Positions 1 through 6,705 of a stretch of DNA of 10,126 nucleotides are shown in pieces. The notes beneath the pieces were generated by a model. That model had not been told where the DNA came from, ran no database searches, and saw only the letters and a list, made by a program, of their open reading frames with translations. Position 1 is the stretch's first letter; each line of letters begins with the position of its first letter. Source of the DNA: JAJYIW01 sp036787065 (GTDB lineage Bacteria > Chloroflexota > Anaerolineae > Anaerolineales > Anaerolineaceae); assembly GCA_036787065.1 (NCBI GenBank), contig DAIQPZ010000094.1, forward strand, positions 1 to 10,126. Direction: 5' to 3'. A program made the position numbers and the translations under genes.

Positions 1-697
1 CCGCCTGGCCCTGTTCTACCACAAGCGGGCGGTCCAGGCCGCGGTATGGGCCCATGAAAGCCTCACGCTGGGTATCAAATCCCGCTATGGGCTCGGAGCA
101 GGCAAAATAAGCGAAATGGTCCCGGCGCTCGCGGTATTCGGTCTTGTGATAGATTACGCTGTCTTCTACCTCAACCTCGCCGGTGTTGAAATTGCGCTGG
201 AAGTTCGTGGCGTCATCCTGGGCATCCCACAGGCAGAACTCAACCAGCGAGAAGGCCGACAGACGGGCCGGCGCAGTGCGGCGGTTGGTCAGTTTGAGCT
301 GCCAGACTTCCAGGTTTTCACCCAGTGGCACAAAGTAGCGAATTTCGGCCTCGATGCCGTGGAAGGTGGAATGAATGGTGGTATACCCCATGCCGTGGCG
401 GCAGGTGTACTCATCCAGCTCCAGCCGGGTGGGCTGCCAGGTAGGGGACCAGAACTGGCCGCTCTCGTCGTCGCGCAGGTAGACGTAGCGCCCACCCTCG
501 TCCATGGGGATGTTATTGTGGCGGTAGCGCGTCAGGCGCCGCAACCGGGCATCGCGAAAGAAAGAATAGCCGCCGCCCGTATTTGAGATCAGCCCGAAAT
601 ATTCCTCGCAGCCCAGGTAGTTGATCCAGGGCAGGGGGGTGTCTGGCCGCGTAATGACGTATTCCCGGTTTTTATCATCAAAATAACCAAAGCGCAT
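1..697 (-). CDS. Cellobiose phosphorylase (GH94), N-terminal part, cut by window edge
   Basis: The minus-strand frame starting at the ATG at 697 is open to the left edge and gives 232 residues, about the first quarter to third of a family member of roughly 800 aa. It opens with MRFGYFDDKNREYVITRP and continues with PWINYLG, GGYSFFRDARLRRLTRYR, FVPLGENLEVW, EFCLWDAQDDATNFQRN and YHKTEYRERRDHFAYF. I recognise this pattern from cellobiose phosphorylases rather than chitobiose phosphorylases. Family knowledge: the enzyme works in the cytoplasm on cellobiose plus phosphate, giving alpha-glucose 1-phosphate and glucose and saving ATP. The part seen is the N-terminal beta-sandwich domain; the catalytic helical domain lies outside the window, so activity cannot be judged. 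An AAAAGGAT ribosome site sits 5 nt before the ATG, and the start lies 16 nt after the stop of the GH3 gene, so the two are probably co-transcribed. No signal peptide is visible. Confidence 0.93.
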   Translation of the reverse strand, partial: MRFGYFDDKNREYVITRPDTPLPWINYLGCEEYFGLISNTGGGYSFFRDARLRRLTRYRHNNIPMDEGGRYVYLRDDESGQFWSPTWQPTRLELDEYTCRHGMGYTTIHSTFHGIEAEIRYFVPLGENLEVWQLKLTNRRTAPARLSAFSLVEFCLWDAQDDATNFQRNFNTGEVEVEDSVIYHKTEYRERRDHFAYFACSEPIAGFDTQREAFMGPYRGLDRPLVVEQGQA

Positions 698-713
698 ATG
701 CTATCCTTTTGAT

Positions 714-2990
714 TTATTCATTTACCCCGCGCAGCTGCTCGAGTAATTGATCCACTATTTTACCGGGGGGAATTGGAAGGTCGTTTTCCTGGAATTCCAG
801 GAGAGCCAGTAACGGCATATCCAGGACCATGTCCTCCATGCCGCTGGCTGGTGCTGCGTTCTCGCCGGCCCCAAACAGCTTCATCATTTGAGGCATAATT
901 TCGCCGATAACTGGCTCGGCGATCACTTTTCCTTTTGGATCTTCCAGCCAATCTCGGATGGTGGATAAGTTGTTCAGCAAAGAGGGCAGTTTGAGCGAGG
1001 ATTGCAGGGTAACAGTCTCAGTACACCGAATGTCAGCTGAGGATGCGCCAATCAAAATGTCGAACTCACCATCTTCGGTGACCCACTGCCGGTATCCCGG
1101 GTGATAATATGCGAAGGCCCGAAAATCAAGCGGGATCGTCATGGTCCTGGTCTCACCTGGCTGAAGCTCGACCTTGGCAAACCCTTTGAGTTCCTTGGCG
1201 GGGCGAACCAGTGCCGATTTGTGGTCGTGCACGTAAACCTGGACGACCTCTTTGCCCGCCACCGTGCCTGTATTGGTCACGCTCACCGAAACGGTCAGGC
1301 CGTCCTCATCCTTGAACGTGGATGCTGAGACCTCGGGCTGGCTGTATGCAAAAGTGGTATAGGTTTCCCCGTGACCAAAGGGGAACTGTACAGGCATTTC
1401 TTTCGTATCATAGTAGCGATAGCCGATGAAAATGCCCTCACCGTAGCGTACTTTGCCATTCTCGCCCGGATAATTGAGAAACGCTGGCGTGTCGGCCAGC
1501 TTGAGCGGGAAAGTCTCGGCCAGTTTGCCGGAAGGGTTGGCTCGCCCGAAAAGCACATCGGCAATCGCCCCAGCGCCGGCCTGCCCCATCATCCAGGCCT
1601 CAAGGACTGCAGCCGCATCGCCGATCCACTCGCTCACCGTCACCGCCGCGCCATTGTTGAGAATGACCACCGTCCGGGGTTGCACTGCGCAAACAGCTTT
1701 GATCAGCGCTACCTGCTGCGGGGTCAGGTCAAGGTCAGCCCGATCATAGCCTTCGGATTCTTTCGCTGCCGGCAAGCAAATATACAGCAGGGCAACATCT
1801 GCCGCGCCTGCCGCAGAGACTGCTTCGTCGATGAGCGGTTGCTGGAAGCTGAGATCTGGCGGATAACCTTCGGCATAGGTCAGCTCGGCATTACCGGCCA
1901 GTTTTTTTAGCTCGTCAATTGGGATGTCCACCCGGGTCGAGTTGATATGCGAGCTGCCACCGCCCTGGAAGTAGGGTTCGCGGGCCGCGCGGCCGATCAC
2001 GGCGATTTGTTGCGCACCCATGATCGGTAGAACGCCGTTATTTTTGAGCATAACTATCCCTTCAGCGGCGATCCGGCGTGCCAGGGCATGGTGGGCATCC
2101 ATGTCGAACTTGCCGCCCTTGGGGGTTTCCGCCGCTTTGAAGACGATGGTTAAAATCCGGCGCACTGCTTCGTTCAGCACGGCTTCGTCCAGCTCGCCCG
2201 CCTGTACCGCTTCCACCACGTTCTTCACCCGCACCTCTTTCGGGCCAGGCATTTCCAGGTCGACACCGCCTTTCAATGAAGCAACCCGGTCATGCACAGC
2301 TCCCCAATCTGAAACCACCAACCCCTCAAACCCCCATTCATTTTTAAGAATGTCTACCAGTAGCTCGTGATGTTCGGAGCACAAAGTGCCATTGAGCTTG
2401 TTATAGGCGCACATCACCGTCCAGGGTTTCGCTTTTTTAACGGCTTTTTCAAATGCAGGCAGGTAAATTTCGCGCAAGGTTCGTTCATCCACTTCGGCGC
2501 TGACCGAATGGCGATGGAATTCCTGGCTGTTGGCGGCGTAGTGCTTGAGCGAGGGGCCAACCCCTTTGCTCTGGATACCGTTGATCAGGCTGGTGGCCAG
2601 TTCCCCGGCAAGGAAAGGGTCTTCGGCGAAATATTCAAAATTACGCCCACAGAGTGGGGTGCGTTTCATATTAGCGCCTGGGCCAAGGATCACGTCCACG
2701 TTCAACGCAACGCACTCCTCCCCCAGGGCCTGCCCCATTTCGCGCAGTAAATCTACATTCCAGGTGGAAGCCAGGCTGGAGGCAGTCGGGAAACAGGTAG
2801 CGGGGAGGCTTTCGGTCAGGATCGACGTCACGTCAGGCACCCGGCGAACGCCATGTGGCCCATCTGTAACCAGCATTTCCGGCACTCCCAGCCGCTTCAC
2901 CGGGGTCGTAGTCCAGAAGCTGGCCCCTGTGCATAGGGCGGCTTTTTCCTCCAGCGTCATCTGCGAGAGGATCGATTGAATATCAGCCAT
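714..2990 (-). CDS. Beta-glucosidase, glycoside hydrolase family 3 (BglB-like)
   Basis: This 758-residue protein removes beta-linked glucosyl residues from the non-reducing ends of oligosaccharides. Domains in order are the GH3 N-terminal barrel (about 10-290), the GH3 C-terminal alpha/beta domain (about 310-535), a fibronectin-III-like domain (about 575-650) and a tail of about 100 residues as in clostridial BglB-type enzymes. Visible active-site elements are TDGPHG (D43), the K109/R110 pair, GRNFE (116-119), LKH (K149, H150), the nucleophile D228 in VVSDWG, and the probable acid/base E413 in ESEGYDR. There is no PA14 insert in the second domain. No signal peptide is present, so it should be cytoplasmic, which fits imported oligosaccharides. 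The ATG has AAGGAG 6 nt upstream. Specificity for glucose is inferred from overall resemblance and from the cellobiose phosphorylase next door; GH3 xylosidases are the main alternative. Confidence 0.93.
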   Translation of the reverse strand: MADIQSILSQMTLEEKAALCTGASFWTTTPVKRLGVPEMLVTDGPHGVRRVPDVTSILTESLPATCFPTASSLASTWNVDLLREMGQALGEECVALNVDVILGPGANMKRTPLCGRNFEYFAEDPFLAGELATSLINGIQSKGVGPSLKHYAANSQEFHRHSVSAEVDERTLREIYLPAFEKAVKKAKPWTVMCAYNKLNGTLCSEHHELLVDILKNEWGFEGLVVSDWGAVHDRVASLKGGVDLEMPGPKEVRVKNVVEAVQAGELDEAVLNEAVRRILTIVFKAAETPKGGKFDMDAHHALARRIAAEGIVMLKNNGVLPIMGAQQIAVIGRAAREPYFQGGGSSHINSTRVDIPIDELKKLAGNAELTYAEGYPPDLSFQQPLIDEAVSAAGAADVALLYICLPAAKESEGYDRADLDLTPQQVALIKAVCAVQPRTVVILNNGAAVTVSEWIGDAAAVLEAWMMGQAGAGAIADVLFGRANPSGKLAETFPLKLADTPAFLNYPGENGKVRYGEGIFIGYRYYDTKEMPVQFPFGHGETYTTFAYSQPEVSASTFKDEDGLTVSVSVTNTGTVAGKEVVQVYVHDHKSALVRPAKELKGFAKVELQPGETRTMTIPLDFRAFAYYHPGYRQWVTEDGEFDILIGASSADIRCTETVTLQSSLKLPSLLNNLSTIRDWLEDPKGKVIAEPVIGEIMPQMMKLFGAGENAAPASGMEDMVLDMPLLALLEFQENDLPIPPGKIVDQLLEQLRGVNE

Positions 2991-2996
2991 TATTTG

Positions 2997-3002
2997 CTCC
3001 TT
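2997..3002 (-). promoter_or_regulatory. Ribosome binding site of the GH3 gene
   Basis: AAGGAG on the minus strand lies 6 nt before the ATG at 2990. It fixes the start and gives the GH3 gene its own ribosome entry, separate from the upstream mannosidase gene. Confidence 0.8.
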
Positions 3003-3026
3003 GCTGCAATTGTTTTTTTTAGTATT

Positions 3027-3107
3027 TTCTCAATAAAGAGGGTGTAGTGTTTTTTTGTCCCGCAAAAACGGGGCAAAAAAACACTACATACCCTTATTTA
3101 TTGAGAA
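3027..3107. repeat. Long imperfect inverted repeat between GH2 and GH3 genes
   Basis: The intergenic gap is almost filled by one hairpin. The inner stem pairs 3044-3062 with 3069-3087 (19 positions, one a G-U on the plus strand) around the 6-nt loop CAAAAA. After a 2-nt bulge, 3038-3043 pairs with 3090-3095, and 3027-3037 pairs perfectly with 3097-3107. The stem contains T7 on one arm and A7 on the other. In the minus-strand transcript the hairpin is followed by A-rich, not U-rich, sequence, so it is not a standard intrinsic terminator. It may be an mRNA stability or processing element between the two enzyme genes, or a decayed palindromic mobile repeat. Confidence 0.85.
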
Positions 3108-3117
3108 GATGCTTCTT

Positions 3118-5613
3118 TCAGGCGTACGAGTCGTACACCGAGCGGATTTTAAGCGCAGTGAGCGCCTGATCCACTGTCCACCCCACTGGCATCGGGCAGG
3201 AAATGGTGACTGTACGTCCGGCAGGCAGATCGAAATAGTTGTCGCTGAAGACAACGTCCGCGCCTTCCAGGGATAGTTCAACCAGGCGCGCCAGCGAGCG
3301 GGTAGCCAGCTCGATCACCAGCTGGTCTTTATCGCTGCGCATAACTACCTTCATGCCAGGGTCCTCCAGCGATAGATGCTTGGTCGGGACGAAGCTCGCC
3401 ACCCTCATTTCAAGGCACTGCTCACCCTGCAGCAGCTCGGCCACAAAAGCCAGCTCTCTCTGGTTGGCGTCGGTGACCCGGTCTGCGAAGTCCAGGGTGC
3501 GGATATGGGTCACGGCTTGCGCCGCAACTTTGATCTGCTCCTGGCCGGAAGCCAGAACAACCCCCTGTAATGTCTCCAGTGACCAGCGGATGGCGCCTTC
3601 CCAGGGCTGGAGCAGATCGTTGGTGATGTAAAGGCCCTGCTCGGTGGGTTTATCTTCGATTGATAGCATCAGCGGGGCATAAAAGCGGCGGGCGGCGTAG
3701 TGCAGCGCCTTCCAGCGCCCAAAATAATCCAGGCTCGACCAGGACGCTACCGGCCAGCAGTCGTTGAGCTGCCAGTAGAGGGTGCCGGAGACCCGGTCCA
3801 TATGCCGGCGCCAGTGTTCCACGCCGTAGCGAATGCCCTCAGCCTGGAGCACCATGCTCAGATAGACCAGCGAACTGAAGTCCTTGGGCAGGCGGAAGGT
3901 GTCGAGCATCTGCCCGACCATCAAGGAATTGCCGCTGGCATTCTTCTGGTGCTGCTCCATGATGTAAGAGGTCATATTCCAATCTATCGGGGCAGCGTAT
4001 GTCCGGATGGTTGCCAGGGGAGGCAGGGCCTGGAAGCCGAATTCGCTCATGAAGCGCGGGTACTGGCTTCGGTAGGCCGTAAACGGCTTGCGCCCGTGCC
4101 ACACATCCCAATAGTGGGCATCACCCTGGCGCTGGCCGTTTGGATCCTCGAAGGGTGTATCTGAGGATGGGGAGCTAGGCCAGTAAGCGTGATCGGGGTC
4201 CTCGGCTTTAACCCAGGCGGGCAGGGTGTGGTGGAAGAATTGGTCGTAAGCTGCTTTTAGCTCCTGGTGCTCGGGGCGGTTCCAGTTCCAATCTACCCAG
4301 CCCCATTCCATCTCGTTGTTGCCGCACCATAGCGCCAGGCTGGCCCGGTGGCGCAGGCGCCGGATGGCTTGCTGCGCTTCAACGCGCACGTTCTCAATGA
4401 ACTCGGGCTGGTCGAGCGGGTAAATGCTGCAGGAGAATATAAACTCTTGCCATACTAGAATACCGTAGCGATCGCAGAGATCGTAAAACCGCTCCTCCTC
4501 GTAGAATCCGCCGCCCCACACCCGCAGCATGTTCTGGTGTGTCTCGGCTGCCGAATGGATCAACCCTTCCAGGTAGCCATCGCTGATGCGGGTGGGGAAG
4601 GAGTCAGCCGGGATCCAGTTCGAGCCCTTGGCGAAAATGCGCACACCGTTGACCACAAATTCAAAGGATCGCCCCCATTGATCAGCGACCTGGCGCAGTT
4701 CAAGGGTGCGTAACCCAATCTGGTAAGTGCACTGGTCGAGCGGCCCCGAGTTGGCGGAATCGGCCTGCCAAAGGCTGACATCCACCTGGTACAGAGGCTG
4801 CTGGCCATATCCATTTGGCCACCAGAGCTGCGGATTGGCGATGATCACCTTTAAAACCGTTTCCCCCTTAGGTGTGATTTCACTGCTGTTTTCAGTCACC
4901 TTGCCATCCGGGGCGCTCACGCGAACCACGGCCGTCAAGGATACGTCGCTCCAGCGCTGGATGGAAACCAGCGCCTCGACCATCACCTGCCCATCCGCAT
5001 GCTGCTGCCGCAAATGCACTTCCTCTAAACGCGCCCCACTGAATCCCTCCAAACGCAGGTCTTTCCAGATCCCGATTGGGGGCAGCTGCGGTCCCCAGTC
5101 CCAGCCAAACTGGCAGGGAGCCTTGCGAATGTAGGGGCCTCCGGGAATCGCCTGGCTAACGCCGGGCAAAGGCCGGGCGGCTTGCTTTTCTGTGCAATAG
5201 CGCACCGGCGATGCAAATGAGATCTTCAGCTCGTTCAAAGCCGGTTTGCCAGATGCATCCTGAGCGCGCAAGATTGGTTTCACATCCCAGCGGTACTGGA
5301 TGAACATGTTATCCGTCTGGCCCAGAGTCTGACCATTCAGCCAGACTGTCGCCAGGGTATCCAATCCGTCGCAGACAAGAAAGACCTGCTCTTCAGCCAG
5401 CAGCTCGGGGGCGCAGGTGAAGCTGCGGCGATATTCCCAACTGGCCTCGGCGACCCATTGGACGTGCTTTTCGTTATCCCCCACAAAAGGATTTTGGATA
5501 AGGCCAACGGCCATCAGGTCGGTATGGACGCCCCCCGGCACATGGGCAGGAAGCCATTCTTCCGTCCCGGCCTGATGGAATTGCCAGGTACCTGTCAAGG
5601 ACTGAATCTGCAT
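3118..5613 (-). CDS. Beta-mannosidase, glycoside hydrolase family 2
   Basis: This 831-residue cytoplasmic enzyme hydrolyses terminal beta-mannose from manno- or glucomanno-oligosaccharides. It has a GH2 sugar-binding domain (about 1-190, with VPGGVHTDL and FGWDWGP), an immunoglobulin-like domain (about 195-300), a TIM barrel (about 305-640) and C-terminal beta domains (about 645-831). The barrel shows RVWGGGFYE (364-372), the acid/base E434 in CGNNEMEWGW and the nucleophile E524 in FMSEFGFQ. Together with the N-terminal signature these separate beta-mannosidases from GH2 galactosidases and glucuronidases. I chose the ATG at 5613 because AGAGG lies 7 nt upstream and the GH2 fold begins at once (QSLTGTWQF). 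An in-frame TTG at 5670 would add 19 residues but has no ribosome site and starts inside a hairpin. No signal peptide is seen. It is the first gene of the enzyme group, with the GH3 and GH94 genes downstream. Confidence 0.93.
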   Translation of the reverse strand: MQIQSLTGTWQFHQAGTEEWLPAHVPGGVHTDLMAVGLIQNPFVGDNEKHVQWVAEASWEYRRSFTCAPELLAEEQVFLVCDGLDTLATVWLNGQTLGQTDNMFIQYRWDVKPILRAQDASGKPALNELKISFASPVRYCTEKQAARPLPGVSQAIPGGPYIRKAPCQFGWDWGPQLPPIGIWKDLRLEGFSGARLEEVHLRQQHADGQVMVEALVSIQRWSDVSLTAVVRVSAPDGKVTENSSEITPKGETVLKVIIANPQLWWPNGYGQQPLYQVDVSLWQADSANSGPLDQCTYQIGLRTLELRQVADQWGRSFEFVVNGVRIFAKGSNWIPADSFPTRISDGYLEGLIHSAAETHQNMLRVWGGGFYEEERFYDLCDRYGILVWQEFIFSCSIYPLDQPEFIENVRVEAQQAIRRLRHRASLALWCGNNEMEWGWVDWNWNRPEHQELKAAYDQFFHHTLPAWVKAEDPDHAYWPSSPSSDTPFEDPNGQRQGDAHYWDVWHGRKPFTAYRSQYPRFMSEFGFQALPPLATIRTYAAPIDWNMTSYIMEQHQKNASGNSLMVGQMLDTFRLPKDFSSLVYLSMVLQAEGIRYGVEHWRRHMDRVSGTLYWQLNDCWPVASWSSLDYFGRWKALHYAARRFYAPLMLSIEDKPTEQGLYITNDLLQPWEGAIRWSLETLQGVVLASGQEQIKVAAQAVTHIRTLDFADRVTDANQRELAFVAELLQGEQCLEMRVASFVPTKHLSLEDPGMKVVMRSDKDQLVIELATRSLARLVELSLEGADVVFSDNYFDLPAGRTVTISCPMPVGWTVDQALTALKIRSVYDSYA

Positions 5614-5620
5614 TTGTTTT

Positions 5621-5625
5621 CCTCT
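5621..5625 (-). promoter_or_regulatory. Ribosome binding site that sets the beta-mannosidase start
   Basis: AGAGG on the minus strand, 7 nt before the ATG at 5613, is the only ribosome-site-like sequence near the possible starts. It rules in favour of the 831-residue form over the longer TTG-initiated frame. Confidence 0.75.
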
Positions 5626-5650
5626 TTTTATATTTATTTCGGTATGGGAT

Positions 5651-5691
5651 AAAAACCTGACAGGTTTCAAAAAGAAGCAAGCCTGTCAGGT
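5651..5691 (-). terminator. Hairpin of two CCTGNCAGG palindromes followed by a T run
   Basis: Positions 5655-5664 (ACCTGACAGG on plus) pair perfectly with 5682-5691, and after one weak pair two more A-T pairs follow. The loop is about 11 nt. Reading the minus strand, the second arm runs directly into T5. This is the layout of an intrinsic terminator for transcription coming from the ABC transporter genes, or of an attenuator in the leader of the beta-mannosidase gene. Each arm is also a near-palindrome by itself (CCTG-A-CAGG and CCTG-T-CAGG), so a pair of protein-binding sites or a dispersed genomic palindrome is an alternative. Confidence 0.5.
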
Positions 5692-5705
5692 CTTTGTAGG
5701 CCTGG

Positions 5706-5733
5706 ATTATGGAGTCTCACTCGTTTTCGTCAG
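5706..5733 (-). promoter_or_regulatory. Possible sigma-70-type promoter for the beta-mannosidase group
   Basis: On the minus strand CTGACG (5733-5728, four of six matches to TTGACA) is followed after 16 nt by CATAAT (5711-5706, five of six matches to TATAAT). Transcription would start near 5699, giving a leader of about 85 nt that contains the CCTGNCAGG hairpin. The -10 overlaps the stop codon of the ATPase relic. This is a by-eye match only, but it lies in the only sizeable gap upstream of the enzyme genes. Confidence 0.3.
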
Positions 5734-5847
5734 GATGCTGTGCCTTCCGTGAAGCAGTGGTACATCGGTCACCAAGCGCTTGGTGAAATCGTGCTGGGGA
5801 TATTCGAGGACCTGTTCTACCGTTCCTTGTTCCACCAGCTGTCCCAT
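5707..5847 (-). pseudogene. Relic of a second Opp-type ABC ATPase (C-terminal tail)
   Basis: The minus-strand frame from the ATG at 5847 to TAA at 5707-5709 encodes 46 residues. It begins MGQLVEQGTVEQVLEYPQ and continues with DFTKRLVTDVP. This matches position by position the end of the neighbouring ATPase F (HGKFVEHGTADEVILHP, then YTQRLINDVP), roughly 14 identities in 38 positions by eye. Walker A, Walker B and the signature motif are all absent, so it cannot work as an ATPase. It lies in the same frame as ATPase F, 11 codons after that gene's stop (the frame is open from 5880). The low identity shows it is not a fresh copy of ATPase F but the remnant of a different paralogue. No good ribosome site precedes the ATG. 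A small expressed protein is possible but less likely. Confidence 0.7.
5769..5786. promoter_or_regulatory. 18-bp perfect palindrome, LacI-family-like operator candidate
   Basis: TCACCAAGCGCTTGGTGA is identical to its own reverse complement. The AAGCGCTT core with central CG is the style of LacI/GalR-family operators, and it resembles in layout the actinobacterial CelR/CebR site TGGGAGCGCTCCCA for cellobiose control (from memory). It lies about 155 nt upstream of the beta-mannosidase start and upstream of the possible promoter. It also encodes part of the ATPase relic (residues TKRLV), so coincidence cannot be excluded. Confidence 0.4.
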
Positions 5848-5880
5848 ATTTCGCTCGAATCCGAACTCAAGAGGAATGCA

Positions 5881-6705
5881 TTACACAGTTGAGAGATCCC
5901 ATTCTTCATGGATCTTTGGAACATCATTGATCAAGCGTTGGGTGTAAGCCTCTTTCGGATGCAAAATCACTTCATCGGCAGTTCCGTGTTCAACAAATTT
6001 TCCGTGCTCCATAATGTATACGCTGTCAGAAACATAATACGCCAGGCCAATATCATGGGTGATGAAAATAAGCGTCATCCCGGTTTCTTTCCGTAACTTC
6101 AACAGCATATCCAGGATGGTGGCGCGTGAACTGGCATCGATCATCGAGGTTGGCTCATCAGCCAGCAAGATCTTCGGCTTCAGCAGGAAGATGCGGGCAA
6201 TCATTAAACGCTGCATCTGTCCACCGGAAAGCTCAAAAGGATACTTGTTGGTTAGTTCCTCGTACTTCAAGTTGACGAAGCTGCACGCCTCCGTCATCAT
6301 TGCTATTTTTTCCGCTTGCGGAAGTTTTCCACCGCCACGCATGCGAATACAATCTAAGAGCACGGCATCAATCTTATTAAACATGTTATAGGAAGAGTAC
6401 GGATCCTGAAAGATCGCCTGGATATTTTTCCAGTATTCCCGCTTCTTCCATTGGTCCCAGATACCCTTCCCCAAATCGCGCTTTTTCCCCTGGAAGTAAA
6501 TTTCTCCTTCCGAAGTACTGATCAATCCCAGGAGCATCTTCGCAAGAGTGGTCTTTCCGCTGCCTGATTCCCCCACGATCGAGATGATTTCGCCCTCGTA
6601 GAAATCGAAATCCACGTGATCAACGGCTACAGTCTTCTGGCGGCCAAAACCAAATACCTTGGTAAGCCCGGTTCCGCTCAGGCATGGTTTTTTTTCATCA
6701 GGCAT
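5881..6705 (-). CDS. ABC transporter ATPase, OppF/DppF type
   Basis: This 274-residue nucleotide-binding subunit powers the importer together with the preceding ATPase D. Motifs are Walker A GESGSGKT (45-52), Q-loop Q100 in IFQDPYSSYN, signature LSGGQMQR (159-166), Walker B ILLADEP (179-185, catalytic E184) and the switch histidine H217 in ITHD. All key residues are intact. It ends shortly after the DVP motif and lacks the cysteine-bearing C-terminal extension of ATPase D, making it shorter than typical OppF proteins of about 320 residues. GGAGGT lies 9 nt before the ATG, and the gene overlaps the end of ATPase D by 8 nt, so the two are translated together. The adjacent glycosidases suggest oligosaccharides rather than peptides as cargo; the sequence alone cannot settle this. 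Confidence 0.93.
   Translation of the reverse strand: MPDEKKPCLSGTGLTKVFGFGRQKTVAVDHVDFDFYEGEIISIVGESGSGKTTLAKMLLGLISTSEGEIYFQGKKRDLGKGIWDQWKKREYWKNIQAIFQDPYSSYNMFNKIDAVLLDCIRMRGGGKLPQAEKIAMMTEACSFVNLKYEELTNKYPFELSGGQMQRLMIARIFLLKPKILLADEPTSMIDASSRATILDMLLKLRKETGMTLIFITHDIGLAYYVSDSVYIMEHGKFVEHGTADEVILHPKEAYTQRLINDVPKIHEEWDLSTV

Noticed and set aside
116..586. Plus-strand open frame opposite cellobiose phosphorylase
   Set aside because: It is the shadow of a well-recognised GH94 gene, has no recognisable domain, and the other plus-strand frames in the window are likewise opposite strong family matches.
3027..3107. Intrinsic terminator after the beta-mannosidase gene
   Set aside because: On the transcribed strand an A tract, not a U tract, follows the stem, and the U run lies inside the paired arm. 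The three enzyme genes look co-transcribed.
5614..5670. Longer beta-mannosidase beginning at TTG 5670
   Set aside because: It has no ribosome site, starts within the CCTGNCAGG hairpin, and adds 19 residues ahead of a GH2 fold that already begins at the ATG at 5613 with a good AGAGG.
5707..6705. Stop-codon readthrough joining ATPase F to the in-frame tail behind it
   Set aside because: ATPase F already has its own complete C-terminal tail, so readthrough would give two copies of the same region. A relic explains the frame without a special mechanism; with three frames the match is a one-in-three coincidence.
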